Assembly (NCBI RefSeq): GCF_019972295.1
Contig: NZ_BLJA01000001.1
Coordinates: forward strand, 3,486,574 to 3,550,573
Source of the DNA: Geobacter sp. AOG2
GTDB lineage: Bacteria > Desulfobacterota > Desulfuromonadia > Geobacterales > Pseudopelobacteraceae
DNA length: 64,000 nucleotides
Reading direction: 5' to 3'
In this document: positions 8,326-17,069 of the stretch, in pieces
Position numbering within the stretch: the first letter of the stretch is position 1
Layout: every line of letters begins with the position of its first letter
Position numbers and translations under genes: made by a program
The notes under the pieces: generated by a model
Told to the model about the DNA's origin: nothing
The model's database searches: none
Seen by the model: the letters and a program-made list of their open reading frames with translations, nothing else

Positions 8326-10652
8326 GTCTCGGGGGAAGAGTGCCCATATTTCGTGTGTTAGTGCTGATCATCTGTGCGTTGCAGCTTATGGTTGCCGGTG
8401 TGGCGAGGGCTGAAGGCGAAAAGATCGTCGAGGTGCGGATCACGGGTAATCACCGTATCGAATCGGCTGCCATCCTCAATGTCATCTCAACCAAGGCCGG
8501 CGATACCATGCGGGACGACAAGATCGACGCCGATATACGCGCCATTTATAAACTCGGTCAGTTTCAGGATATCAAGGCGGAAGTGGAGGACACCGGCAAG
8601 GGAACGGTCCTCGTCTATGCGGTGCAGGAAAAGCCGGTTGTTCGCGACATAAAATTCGAGGGAAACAAGGAACTCAGCAACGACAAGCTCAAGGACGCCC
8701 TGGAGTTCCGCCAGAACTCCATACTTTCCACTAAAGACCTTGCCAAGAGCGTCGCCAAGATGAAAAAGCTCTACGGCGACGAGGGATATTATCTGGCCGA
8801 GATCGATCCGGTGGTTGAAAAGCGTACGCCCACGGACCTTGCGATTACCTTCAAGGTTACGGAAGGAAAGAAGATCCTCATCCGCACCATTCATTTCGAC
8901 GGCAACAAGGCCTTCAGCGACCGGCAGTTGCGCAAGGTTATGGAAACCAAGGAGAAATGGTTCCTGTCGTGGCTGACCGGGGCCGGCACGTACAAGGAGG
9001 AGGTGCTGAAAAACGACGCCTTGCTGATTGCCGACCACTATATGAATAACGGCTACATCAACGTCAAGGTGGGGGAGCCGGTCGTCAAACTGACCGAGGC
9101 CAAGGATGCCCTGGAGGCGTTCATCGGTATCACGGAAGGGGAACAGTACCGGGTCGGCGACGTCGATTTCAAAGGGGATCTCCTGGAACCGGTCAGCGAG
9201 CTGCGCAAGAAGATCAAGGACGAGCCGGGGCAGATATTCAGCCGGAGTGTCCTGCGCGGCGACATCGCGGCCCTGACCGACGTCTATGCCGACAAGGGCT
9301 ATGCCTTTGTCAATGTCAATCCGCTGACAAAGGCGGACAATACGAAACTTACCATTGATTTGACCTTCGACATGGAAAAGGGCGAGCTGGTTTCCATCGA
9401 GCGGATCAACGTCGCCGGCAACCCCAAGACCCGCGACAAGGTGGTCCGCCGCGAACTGCGCATCACCGAGGGTGATCTCTACAGCGCCACCGGCATCAAG
9501 CGCAGCAAACAAAACCTGATGAATACCGGTTATTTCGAGGAAGCCAACCTTGCGACGGCCAAGGGGAGCGCCAGCAACAAACTCAATGTCAACGTGGATG
9601 TCAAAGAGAAGCCGACCGGCTCTTTCAGTATCGGCGGCGGTTACAGCTCCCTGGACGGCGTCATCGGCCAGGGCTCCGTGCAGCAATCCAACTTCCTTGG
9701 CCTGGGGCTCAAGGCGAATGTTTCCGGCTCCCTCGGCGGAAAGTCCCAGACCTATTCCCTCGGTCTCACCGACCCCTACTTCCTCGACACCAAGTGGACC
9801 CTGGGGGCCGACGTCTACCGGACGCAACGCGATTACAGCGACTACACCCGGCGTCTGACCGGCGGCGATATCAAGGGCGGCTATCCGATCAACGACTTTG
9901 TCGGGACCTTTTTCATGTACAAGTACGAGATCAAGGACATCTACAACCCCCAGCAGGCCTATCTGGATTTCAACGTGACCGACCCGGACAATTATCCGCT
10001 GGGGGTAACCACGACCAGTTCCATCATGGCCAGTATCACCCATAACAATACCGACTACCGTCTCGATCCCTCAACCGGCTTCATCAATTCGCTTACGGCG
10101 GAATTTGCCGGTCTGGGCGGCAACAACAAGTTTGCCCGGTATACCCTGGAGAATACCTGGTTCCATCCGATCTACAAGAAGCTGATATTCTCCACCAAGC
10201 TGGCCATGGGATATGTCCAGAAGGTGGGAGGACGGAAGGTGCCGATCGACGAGAAGTTCTACCTGGGCGGCATCTTTTCGCTCCGCGGCTATAAGGCCCG
10301 CACGGTTTCCCCGGTTAATCCCCTTCTGGTCGTGGACCACGGAACCATGTCGCCGTCCGATCAGAAAGTCTATCTGGGAGGTAACAAGGAGTTCTACGGC
10401 AATACGGAATTCACCTTCCCCATCCTCTCCGATGTGGGGGTCAAGGGGGTCGCGTTCTTCGACTACGGTAACGCAATCGACGATTCCTACAGCAAGATGT
10501 TCAGTTCGCTTCTGATGAGCTACGGTGGTGGGATCAGGTGGGCTTCGCCCTTGGGGCCGCTCCGTCTGGAGTACGGTATTCCCGTCAACCCTCGCCACGA
10601 TCTGGATAGCCCCAGCGGCAGATTAGAGTTTTCGATCGGCAGCCTCTTTTAG
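8322..10652 (+). CDS. bamA: Outer membrane protein assembly factor BamA
   Basis: About 776 residues, the central channel of the BAM complex that folds beta-barrel proteins into the outer membrane. A signal peptide ([20 protein letters not shown]) is followed by five POTRA domains (about residues 30-430, each with a GN-like turn such as [25 protein letters not shown]) and a 16-strand D15 barrel. The barrel carries the lid-loop motif [12 protein letters not shown], and the chain ends in the expected terminal Phe (FSIGSLF). The GTG at 8322 overlaps the lolD stop. A second GTG at 8340, preceded by GGGGGAAGA, gives a more typical signal peptide, so the start is ambiguous. A perfect hairpin sits at the 3' end. 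Confidence 0.95.
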   Translation: MSLGGRVPIFRVLVLIICALQLMVAGVARAEGEKIVEVRITGNHRIESAAILNVISTKAGDTMRDDKIDADIRAIYKLGQFQDIKAEVEDTGKGTVLVYAVQEKPVVRDIKFEGNKELSNDKLKDALEFRQNSILSTKDLAKSVAKMKKLYGDEGYYLAEIDPVVEKRTPTDLAITFKVTEGKKILIRTIHFDGNKAFSDRQLRKVMETKEKWFLSWLTGAGTYKEEVLKNDALLIADHYMNNGYINVKVGEPVVKLTEAKDALEAFIGITEGEQYRVGDVDFKGDLLEPVSELRKKIKDEPGQIFSRSVLRGDIAALTDVYADKGYAFVNVNPLTKADNTKLTIDLTFDMEKGELVSIERINVAGNPKTRDKVVRRELRITEGDLYSATGIKRSKQNLMNTGYFEEANLATAKGSASNKLNVNVDVKEKPTGSFSIGGGYSSLDGVIGQGSVQQSNFLGLGLKANVSGSLGGKSQTYSLGLTDPYFLDTKWTLGADVYRTQRDYSDYTRRLTGGDIKGGYPINDFVGTFFMYKYEIKDIYNPQQAYLDFNVTDPDNYPLGVTTTSSIMASITHNNTDYRLDPSTGFINSLTAEFAGLGGNNKFARYTLENTWFHPIYKKLIFSTKLAMGYVQKVGGRKVPIDEKFYLGGIFSLRGYKARTVSPVNPLLVVDHGTMSPSDQKVYLGGNKEFYGNTEFTFPILSDVGVKGVAFFDYGNAIDDSYSKMFSSLLMSYGGGIRWASPLGPLRLEYGIPVNPRHDLDSPSGRLEFSIGSLF

Positions 10653-10658
10653 GCTGCC
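10638..10658 (+). other. Perfect hairpin across the bamA stop codon
   Basis: GGCAGCCT (10638-10645) pairs with AGGCTGCC (10651-10658) around a five-base loop. The stem includes the bamA stop codon and ends about 30 nt before skp. There is no T-run, so it is more likely an mRNA processing or partial attenuation element than a full terminator. Confidence 0.5.
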
Positions 10659-10687
10659 TCACAATCCAAAAAAGGAGAACGTCAATC

Positions 10688-11206
10688 ATGAGAAGGTTTA
10701 TAGTGGCGGGAATCATGGCTCTTGCCTTTGCTGCGGGGACGGCGTCTGCTGCCGATGTCAAGATCGGCTACGTGGATATGCAGCGGGCGCTCAACAATTC
10801 CGAGGCGGGTAAAGAGGCCAAGGAACAGTTGGCGGCACGACTCAAGAAATACCAGGACGAGATCAACGGCAAGCAGGACGAACTCAAGAAGCTGAAGGAC
10901 GAACTCGAGAAACAGGGCATGCTCCTGTCCGAAACGGCCCGGGCCAGCAAGGAGAAGGACTATCAGCAAAAGCTGAAGGAGTTCCAGCGTTTCACCAAGG
11001 ACGCCCAGGACGAGCTTCAGGGCAAGGATGAAGAATTTACCCGCAAGATCCTCGAAGAGATGGAGAAGGTGATCAAGGAATACGGCCGCGCCAACGGTTA
11101 CGCCTTTATCTTTGCCAAGAACGACAACCTGATGGTGTATGTGGACGATAAGAGCGATGTGACCGAGGACGTGCTGAAACTCTTCAATACCACCAAAAAG
11201 AAATAG
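10688..11206 (+). CDS. skp: Periplasmic chaperone Skp/OmpH family
   Basis: A 172-residue periplasmic chaperone that keeps unfolded outer-membrane proteins soluble on the way to BamA. It has a cleavable signal peptide (MRRFIVAGIMALAFAAGTASA) followed by the family motif KIGYVDMQRALNNSEAGKEA. A long Lys/Glu/Gln-rich coiled coil (about residues 50-125) forms the tentacles, and a short C-terminal segment (GYAFIFAKNDNLMVYVDD) is typical of OmpH. AAAAGGAG precedes the ATG. It lies directly after bamA and before lpxD, the usual bamA-skp-lpxD order of Gram-negative bacteria. Confidence 0.93.
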   Translation: MRRFIVAGIMALAFAAGTASAADVKIGYVDMQRALNNSEAGKEAKEQLAARLKKYQDEINGKQDELKKLKDELEKQGMLLSETARASKEKDYQQKLKEFQRFTKDAQDELQGKDEEFTRKILEEMEKVIKEYGRANGYAFIFAKNDNLMVYVDDKSDVTEDVLKLFNTTKKK

Positions 11207-11242
11207 CGGACATGTTGTACCGCTCTATTACAGGACCGTGAT

Positions 11243-12286
11243 ATGCAACAAAGCAAAACATTGAAGGAACTGGCCGATTACCTGGGCGGTGCGGTCAGGG
11301 GCGATGAAACGGTACGTGTTGGCGGACTTGCCCCCCTGGAAACGGCCGGGCCCGACACGGTCACGTTTCTGGCAAACCCCAAATATGCCGCCAAGGTCGC
11401 CCAGACGAAGGCCGGAGCGGTGCTGATGGCGCCCGGAGGCGAGGGCTATGGCCGCAATGTGATCGAGGTGGCCAACCCCTACCTGGGATTCGCCAAGCTT
11501 CTGACCCTCTTCTATACATTTCCCCATCCCCCCCTGGGCATATTGCCCGAATCGAACGTGGGAACCGGCGTGAAGCTGGGGGAAGGGATCAGTGTCTACC
11601 CCGGCGCCTGCGTCGGGAACAACGTCACCATCGGTGACCGGACCGTCATCCATAGCGGCGCCGTCATCTACGAGGGGGCCGTGATCGGCGATGACTGCGT
11701 GGTGCACGCCAATGCGGTAATCCGCGAACGGTGCCGTCTCGGCAACCGGGTGATCATCCAGCCCGGAGCGGTCATAGGGAGCGACGGGTTCGGATATGCC
11801 CCGGATGGTCGCGGTTACTATCGTATTCCCCAGATCGGCATCGTGGTGCTGGAAGACGATGTGGAGGTCGGCGCCAATACGACTATCGACCGGGCCGCCC
11901 TGGAGGTGACCCTGATAAAGCGGGGCACCAAACTCGACAATCTGGTGCAGATCGCCCATAATTGCCAGATCGGGAACGATTGCATGATCGTCTCCCAGGT
12001 GGGGATATCGGGCAGCACCACGGTTGGCGACCATGTGACCCTGGCCGGACAGGTCGGCGTTGCCGGCCATCTTACCATCGGCGACAACGTGATGGTGGGG
12101 GCCAAGTCGGGGGTGCCCAACTCCCTGGCCGCCAATGCCGGCTACAGCGGCTATCCGGCCCAGCCGCACAAGGAGTGGCTCAAGTCCATGGCGGTTGTCG
12201 CCAACCTGCCGACCCTGAAGAAAACGGTCAGCAGTCTGGAGAAACGCATTGCCGAACTGGAAGAGCAGATAAAAAATAAGATCTGA
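11243..12286 (+). CDS. lpxD: UDP-3-O-acylglucosamine N-acyltransferase LpxD
   Basis: A 347-residue enzyme that adds the N-linked hydroxyacyl chain from acyl-ACP in the third step of lipid A synthesis. The N-terminal uridine-binding domain (about residues 1-100; [13 protein letters not shown]) is followed by a left-handed beta-helix of hexapeptide repeats (about 105-310). The catalytic histidine is in QIAHNCQIG, and the conserved GANTTIDRA segment is present. The C-terminal helix ([18 protein letters not shown]) is usual for trimeric LpxD. It follows skp by 36 nt. If the organism makes the diamino sugar through gnnA/gnnB, LpxD would have to accept an N-linked 3-acyl substrate. Confidence 0.96.
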   Translation: MQQSKTLKELADYLGGAVRGDETVRVGGLAPLETAGPDTVTFLANPKYAAKVAQTKAGAVLMAPGGEGYGRNVIEVANPYLGFAKLLTLFYTFPHPPLGILPESNVGTGVKLGEGISVYPGACVGNNVTIGDRTVIHSGAVIYEGAVIGDDCVVHANAVIRERCRLGNRVIIQPGAVIGSDGFGYAPDGRGYYRIPQIGIVVLEDDVEVGANTTIDRAALEVTLIKRGTKLDNLVQIAHNCQIGNDCMIVSQVGISGSTTVGDHVTLAGQVGVAGHLTIGDNVMVGAKSGVPNSLAANAGYSGYPAQPHKEWLKSMAVVANLPTLKKTVSSLEKRIAELEEQIKNKI

Positions 12287-12288
12287 TT

Positions 12289-12395
12289 TGCCACGGAGCC
12301 ACAGAGGCCCGGAGGAAAATCAGAAGCAGAGTTACAGGCGTTTTTGAATAGAATTCCGTCTTTGACGTTCTCCGCGTCTCTGTGGTTCCGTGGCA
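12289..12395. repeat. R2 palindromic repeat, copy a (lpxD/fabZ junction)
   Basis: TGCCACGGAGCCACAGAG (12289-12306) and CTCTGTGGTTCCGTGGCA (12378-12395) form an 18-bp terminal inverted repeat with one mismatch. The element is about 107 bp and starts 3 nt after the lpxD stop. It separates lpxD from fabZ within the operon. Its termini match copies at 35635, 47727 and 58452; its interior differs from them. Confidence 0.8.
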
Positions 12396-12438
12396 GATGA
12401 TTTTTGTGGTACCTATTTCAATTTCAACGAGGTTTCCC

Positions 12439-12882
12439 ATGCTAATGGACGTCAATGAAATCATGAAGATCCTTCCCCACCGTTACCCCTTCCTCATGGT
12501 CGATCGGATCGTTGAGCTGGAGCACGGCAAACGCTGCGTCGGAATCAAGAACGTCACCATCAACGAGCCCTTTTTCCAGGGGCACTTTCCCGGCCATCCG
12601 GTCATGCCGGGGGTGCTGATCATTGAGGCCATGGCCCAGGTTGCCGGTATCATGGCCTACCTGGCTTCTGATGATGAAACGAAAAAGAAGGTCAGTTATT
12701 TCATGTCCATCGACAATGCGAAGTTCAGAAAGCCGGTATTCCCGGGGGACCAACTGCGCATCGTGATCGAAACGACCCTCAACCGCCGCGGAATATGGGG
12801 GGTTGACGGCAAGGCGTTCGTGGGCGAAACCCTGGTCACCGAGGCTGCCCTTAAGGCGACCTTTGCCGACAAGGCCGCGTAG
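12439..12882 (+). CDS. fabZ: (3R)-hydroxyacyl-ACP dehydratase FabZ
   Basis: A 147-residue hotdog-fold dehydratase that converts 3-hydroxyacyl-ACP to trans-2-enoyl-ACP in fatty acid elongation. It competes with LpxA and LpxD for the same hydroxyacyl-ACP pool, which explains its place in the lpx operon. The catalytic histidine is in HRYPFLMVDR and the catalytic Glu in PGVLIIEAMAQ, after GHFPGHPVMP. The frame extends upstream to 12382 into repeat R2, but AACGAGG five bases before the ATG at 12439 supports this start; the ATG at 12445 is also possible. R1 copy A begins 19 nt after the stop. Confidence 0.95.
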   Translation: MLMDVNEIMKILPHRYPFLMVDRIVELEHGKRCVGIKNVTINEPFFQGHFPGHPVMPGVLIIEAMAQVAGIMAYLASDDETKKKVSYFMSIDNAKFRKPVFPGDQLRIVIETTLNRRGIWGVDGKAFVGETLVTEAALKATFADKAA

Positions 12883-12900
12883 TAAAACGTTAACAGACCA

Positions 12901-13021
12901 AGGTTGTTCAAAAATAGTCAGATCGTCGCACCCGCAGAAAGCCCTGCGGAGGCGTAGCAGGGCTACGCCGCACAAAAGGGCTTTCGAGGATGGCGGCGAG
13001 ATGGCTGTTTTTGAACAACCT
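12901..13021 (+). repeat. R1 palindromic repeat, copy A (fabZ/lpxA junction)
   Basis: The 121-bp element has a perfect 14-bp terminal inverted repeat, AGGTTGTTCAAAAA (12901-12914) and TTTTTGAACAACCT (13008-13021). Inside are a second arm pair (AAAGCCC / GGGCTTT) and a core hairpin GGCGTAGC-agg-GCTACGCC, so the whole unit can fold into one long stem. It carries an ATG at 13001 in frame with lpxA. Related copies are at 39359, 41726, 55280 and 57823. Confidence 0.9.
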
Positions 13022-13048
13022 CTTAGAAAATCAGCGGGGAGAGTTCCT

Positions 13049-13828
13049 ATGATACACCCAAGCGCGATAATAGAGCCGAGCGCACAACTGGCGTCCGACG
13101 TCGAAGTAGGCCCCTATGCGATCATCGGGAAACATGCCATCATCGGCAAGGGCACCAAGATCGGTGCCCATACCGTGATCGGCGACTGGACGGAGATCGG
13201 CGAGAATAACCAGATCTTCCACCAGGCCTCGGTCGGCGCCCCGCCCCAGGATCTGAAATACCGGGGTGAAGAAACCTGGACCCGCATCGGCGACAACAAC
13301 ATGGTCCGTGAATTTGCCACGATCCACCGCGGCACGGTTTCGGGCCATGGCGAGACCGTAGTAGGCAGCAACAACCTCTTCATGGCTTATTCCCACGTGG
13401 CCCACGACTGCCGCATCGGCAGCAACGTGGTCATGGCCAACGTGGCGACCCTGGCCGGGCATGTTACGATCGAGGACCATGTCATTCTGGGCGGTCTGGT
13501 GGCGGTACATCAATTCGCCACGGTCGGCGCCCACGCCATGATCGGCGGAGGCACCCTGATCGGCCTGGATATCCCGCCGTACATGATTGCCACCTCGGGC
13601 AAGCGTGACGCCAAACTGCGGGGGCTGAACCTGATCGGCCTCAAGCGGAGAGGGTTCACGGACGAGGCGATCAATAACCTGAAAAAGGCCTACAAGACGC
13701 TTTTCATGGCAGGTCTGAAGCTTGACGACGCTGTTGCCCGTCTCAAGGGGGAGATCAAGGGGTGCCCTGAGGTGGACTATCTGCTGGCTTTCATCGAACG
13801 CTCCGAACGCGGGGTTTGTCGCGGATGA
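13049..13828 (+). CDS. lpxA: UDP-N-acetylglucosamine acyltransferase LpxA
   Basis: A 259-residue beta-helix enzyme for the first step of lipid A synthesis. Hexapeptide repeats fill residues 1-190 (MIHPSAIIEPSAQL, VEVGPYAIIG). The catalytic His is in YSHVAHDCRIG, and the helical C-terminus is conserved (LKRRGFTDEAINNLKKAYK). CGGGGAGAG precedes the ATG at 13049, which fits the family start. The frame stays open upstream through repeat R1 to 12803, including the R1-borne ATG at 13001, so a 16-residue N-terminal extension is possible. The stop overlaps the gnnA start. With gnnA/gnnB following, this LpxA may acylate UDP-GlcNAc3N instead of, or as well as, UDP-GlcNAc. Confidence 0.96.
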   Translation: MIHPSAIIEPSAQLASDVEVGPYAIIGKHAIIGKGTKIGAHTVIGDWTEIGENNQIFHQASVGAPPQDLKYRGEETWTRIGDNNMVREFATIHRGTVSGHGETVVGSNNLFMAYSHVAHDCRIGSNVVMANVATLAGHVTIEDHVILGGLVAVHQFATVGAHAMIGGGTLIGLDIPPYMIATSGKRDAKLRGLNLIGLKRRGFTDEAINNLKKAYKTLFMAGLKLDDAVARLKGEIKGCPEVDYLLAFIERSERGVCRG

Positions 13829-14769
13829 CCGCCCTCAGGACGGCCGTCATAGGCGTTGGCTACCTGGGTAACTTCCATGCCCAGAAGTACGCCGCCATCC
13901 CCGATGTGGAGTTGGTGGGTGTCGTGGACAACGACCCGAAGCGAGCCGCCGAGATTGCAGCGGCCTTGGGGACAACCGCCTACAGCGATCACCGGGACCT
14001 GATCGGCAAGGTGGATGCGGTCAGCGTGGTCGTCCCGACCCAGTTCCACCACACTGTTGCCCGCGATTTCCTGGCAGCCGGCGTCCACGTGCTGATAGAG
14101 AAGCCGATCACGGTCACCACGGCTGAGGCCGACGAACTGATCTCCCTTGCCGAAGAGCGCAAGCTGGTCTTTCAGGTCGGCCACCTGGAACGCTTCAATC
14201 CGGTCCTGGTGGCGTTGGGGGACATCCTCCGCGAGCCACTCTTCATCGAGTCGGTACGCATCGCTCCCTTCAAACCGCGCGGTACGGATGTGAACGTGGT
14301 CCTGGACCTGATGATCCACGATATCGACATCATCCAGCACATCGTGGGCTCTCCGGTGGAGCGCATCGATGCCGTCGGCGCGCCGGTGTTCACCGGCGAG
14401 GAGGATATCGCCAACGCCCGGATCGTTTTTGAGAACGGCTGTGTGGCCAACGTGACCGCCAGCCGCATCAGCCTGAAGAGCGAACGCAAAATGCGCATAT
14501 TCCAGCGGGATGCCTACATAACCCTGGACTTCCAGAACCGCAAGCTGCTGGTGGCCCAGAAAGGGAGCGGCGAGCTGTTTCCCGGGGTCCCCAACGTAAA
14601 GGTCGACGAGCGGGAACTGGGGCAGGCCGATGCGCTCAAAAACGAGATAGAATCGTTCATCGAGGCCATAAGAGAAGGGAAGCAGCCGCAGGTGAGCGGC
14701 AGGGAAGGGAAGATGGCGCTGGAGACGGCGCTCAAAATCAACGTAAGCCTGAAAAGGACACACCCATGA
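13825..14769 (+). CDS. gnnA: Gfo/Idh/MocA-type NAD-dependent oxidoreductase, probable GnnA
   Basis: A 314-residue dehydrogenase. The Rossmann glycine motif is VIGVGYLGNFHAQ (about residues 9-21), EKPITVTTAEADEL follows at the usual Gfo/Idh position, and the C-terminal domain carries DLMIHDIDIIQHI with its conserved histidine. It lies between lpxA and gnnB with ATGA overlaps on both sides. In Acidithiobacillus ferrooxidans, gnnA and gnnB sit between lpxA and lpxB and convert UDP-GlcNAc to UDP-GlcNAc3N by 3-oxidation and transamination. The same order here supports the assignment. Context and fold point to GnnA; substrate specificity is inferred. Confidence 0.8.
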   Translation: MTALRTAVIGVGYLGNFHAQKYAAIPDVELVGVVDNDPKRAAEIAAALGTTAYSDHRDLIGKVDAVSVVVPTQFHHTVARDFLAAGVHVLIEKPITVTTAEADELISLAEERKLVFQVGHLERFNPVLVALGDILREPLFIESVRIAPFKPRGTDVNVVLDLMIHDIDIIQHIVGSPVERIDAVGAPVFTGEEDIANARIVFENGCVANVTASRISLKSERKMRIFQRDAYITLDFQNRKLLVAQKGSGELFPGVPNVKVDERELGQADALKNEIESFIEAIREGKQPQVSGREGKMALETALKINVSLKRTHP

Positions 14770-15860
14770 TACCGATGGTAGACCTCAAAACCCAATATCA
14801 CACCCTGAAAGCGGAGATCGATACGGCAGTTCTCGCCGCCCTGGAGAGCAGCCAGTTCATCCTGGGGCCCAATGTGACCGCCCTGGAGCAGGAGGCCGCG
14901 GCCTACCTCGGCTCTCCCCATGCCGTTACCTGCGCATCGGGCACCGACGCCCTGCACCTGGCCATTCTGGCGGCCGGCATCGGTCCGGGGGATGAGGTCA
15001 TCACGTCTCCGTTCACCTTTATCGCCACGGCCGAGGCCATCTGCTATGCCGGCGCCACGCCGGTATTCGTGGATATCGATCCCCAAACCTTCAACCTCGA
15101 CCCGGCCATGGTCGAAAAAGCCATCACACCGCGTACCAAGGCGATCATACCGGTGCACCTCTTCGGCCAGCCGGCGGACATGGCTGCATTCGCGGCCATC
15201 TGCGGGAAGCATGACCTGCTCCTCATCGAGGATTGCGCCCAGTCCTTCGGCGCCGCGATCGATGGCCGCATGACCGGCACCATCGGCCTTCTGGGCTGTT
15301 TCAGCTTTTTCCCCAGCAAGAATCTGGGATGCTACGGCGACGGCGGCATGGTCACCTGCGCCACGGCCGAGTTGGCCGAACAGGTCAAGGTGCTGCGCAA
15401 CCACGGCAGCCGGGTACGCTACCACCACAGTATGATCGGCTTCAACAGCCGTCTTGACGACATCCAGGCCGCCATCCTGCGGGTGAAGCTCAAGCGGATC
15501 GACGAATTCAACGCCGGCCGCCGCCGCGTGGCGCAGCTCTACTCCTCCCTGCTGGCAGACGTGGCGACCGTTCCCCACGAGGACGGCAAAGGGGTGCATG
15601 TCTATCACCAGTACACGATCCTGACCGACCGGCGCGATGCCGTCATGGCCAAACTCTCCGAACAGCAGATCGCCTCTGCCGTCTACTACCCCATCCCGCT
15701 CCACAAGCAGGACGTTTTTGCCCAAGCCTGCGCAGGTGTCAGCCTGCCGGTGGCCGAGGCCGTGGCCAGTCGTTGCATGTCGCTCCCCGTCTATCCCGAA
15801 ATGCCCGATGCGTCGGTGCGCCTGGTGGCGGAAACCGTCAAAGAGGTACTGGTTGGATAA
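14766..15860 (+). CDS. gnnB: DegT/DnrJ/EryC1/StrS aminotransferase, probable GnnB
   Basis: A 364-residue PLP-dependent sugar aminotransferase of fold type I. It begins with the family signature MVDLKTQYHTLKAEID, has the substrate/PLP segment TCASGTDALHLAI and EDCAQSFGA, and the PLP-binding lysine lies in FFPSKNLGCYGDGG. The RVRYHHSMIGFNSRLDDIQAAIL segment is typical. Its start overlaps the gnnA stop. By position between gnnA and lpxB it most likely aminates the 3-keto sugar made by GnnA to give UDP-GlcNAc3N for amide-linked lipid A. A general DegT-type role in surface sugar synthesis is the alternative. Confidence 0.82.
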   Translation: MIPMVDLKTQYHTLKAEIDTAVLAALESSQFILGPNVTALEQEAAAYLGSPHAVTCASGTDALHLAILAAGIGPGDEVITSPFTFIATAEAICYAGATPVFVDIDPQTFNLDPAMVEKAITPRTKAIIPVHLFGQPADMAAFAAICGKHDLLLIEDCAQSFGAAIDGRMTGTIGLLGCFSFFPSKNLGCYGDGGMVTCATAELAEQVKVLRNHGSRVRYHHSMIGFNSRLDDIQAAILRVKLKRIDEFNAGRRRVAQLYSSLLADVATVPHEDGKGVHVYHQYTILTDRRDAVMAKLSEQQIASAVYYPIPLHKQDVFAQACAGVSLPVAEAVASRCMSLPVYPEMPDASVRLVAETVKEVLVG

Positions 15861-15905
15861 TTTATGTGTATGTGTCCCCCCTGTTGTTGAAGGGATGTGT
15901 GCCTG

Positions 15906-17069
15906 ATGTCCGACATGACTCCATCGACGACGCGACGGAACATTATGATCGTGGCGGGCGAAGCCTCCGGCGACATCTACGGTGCCGATCTGGCCCGGGA
16001 AGCGCTCAAGCTGGACCCGTCGCTGCGTTTCTTCGGCATCGGCGGCGCGCGCATGCGCGAGGCGGGGGTCGAAACCCTGGTGGATTCGGCCGATATGGCC
16101 GTGGTAGGCCTTGTGGAGGTGCTCAAGCATTTCGACGTCATCTCGGGAGCCTTCCTCAAACTCAAACGCATCCTGACTTCCGACCGCCCGGACTTGCTGA
16201 TCCTGATCGACTACCCCGGATTCAACCTGCGCCTGGCCAAGGCGGCCCGCAAGGCCGGGGTAAGGGTGCTGTACTACATCAGCCCCCAGATCTGGGCCTG
16301 GCGCCAGGGGCGGGTCAGAAAGATCGCCCGGCTGGTGGATCACATGGCGGTGATCCTCCCCTTTGAAGCGCCTTTTTACGAGCGTGCCGGCGTGCCGGTG
16401 TCGTTTGTGGGGCATCCCATGATCGACCTGGTCAAGGTTGCCGCCGGGCGGGACGAGGCGGCCACCGGCTTCGGGCTGGACCCCGGCCGCAGGATCGTCG
16501 GGCTCTTCCCCGGCAGTCGCAGGAACGAGATCGAACGCCTCCTGCCGGTGATCATCGACGCCGCCGTCCTGCTGAAAAAGCGTTTCCCCGACGTCCAGTT
16601 CGTGCTGCCCCTGGCATCCACGTTGCGCGATGAGGACATAACCCCGCAACTTGCGGCGGCAGGGCTTGAGGTCGTCATCACCCGCGAACGGATTCACAAC
16701 CTGATCCGGGCCAGCGATGCCGTCATCTCCGTTTCGGGCACCGTCACCCTGGAAATTGCCCTGGTCGGTACGCCCATGGTCATCATCTACAAGCTCTCGC
16801 CCCTCACCTACCAACTGGCAAAACGCCTGGTGAAGGTGGACAATATCGGACTTTGCAATATCGTCGCCGGGAAAACCGTCGTCAGGGAACTCATTCAGGA
16901 AGAGGCCAATCCCGCCAGGATCGCGGACGAGATAGGTTTGATCCTGACGGATGCGGGGTACGCGGGGACAATCAGGGAAGAATTGGCGGCCGTACGGGAG
17001 AGGTTAGGCGGTGGCGGCGCCTCCGCGAATGTGGCACGACTGATACTGGCAACAATGGACAATCAATGA
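15906..17069 (+). CDS. lpxB: Lipid-A-disaccharide synthase LpxB
   Basis: A GT19 glycosyltransferase of about 387 residues that joins UDP-diacyl-GlcN and lipid X into the tetra-acylated disaccharide. Visible motifs are IMIVAGEASGDIYGADL near the N-terminus, IDYPGFNLRLAK, YYISPQIWAWRQGR, LFPGSRRNEIERLLPV and SGTVTLEIALVGTPMV. It sits 45 nt after gnnB. AAGGGA lies about 11 nt before the ATG at 15906; a GTG at 15897 is too close to it, so the start is uncertain by three codons. The stop overlaps msbA by 4 nt. Confidence 0.95.
   Translation: MSDMTPSTTRRNIMIVAGEASGDIYGADLAREALKLDPSLRFFGIGGARMREAGVETLVDSADMAVVGLVEVLKHFDVISGAFLKLKRILTSDRPDLLILIDYPGFNLRLAKAARKAGVRVLYYISPQIWAWRQGRVRKIARLVDHMAVILPFEAPFYERAGVPVSFVGHPMIDLVKVAAGRDEAATGFGLDPGRRIVGLFPGSRRNEIERLLPVIIDAAVLLKKRFPDVQFVLPLASTLRDEDITPQLAAAGLEVVITRERIHNLIRASDAVISVSGTVTLEIALVGTPMVIIYKLSPLTYQLAKRLVKVDNIGLCNIVAGKTVVRELIQEEANPARIADEIGLILTDAGYAGTIREELAAVRERLGGGGASANVARLILATMDNQ

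Noticed and set aside
12901..13021. R1 as a protein-coding gene (frames such as [11 protein letters not shown])
   Set aside because: Both strands are open because of the palindrome; differences between copies keep pairing rather than codons.
14514..16814. 766-residue minus-strand open frame
   Set aside because: Antisense of gnnA, gnnB and lpxB; no motif, no ribosome binding site, and all three plus-strand genes have clear family motifs.
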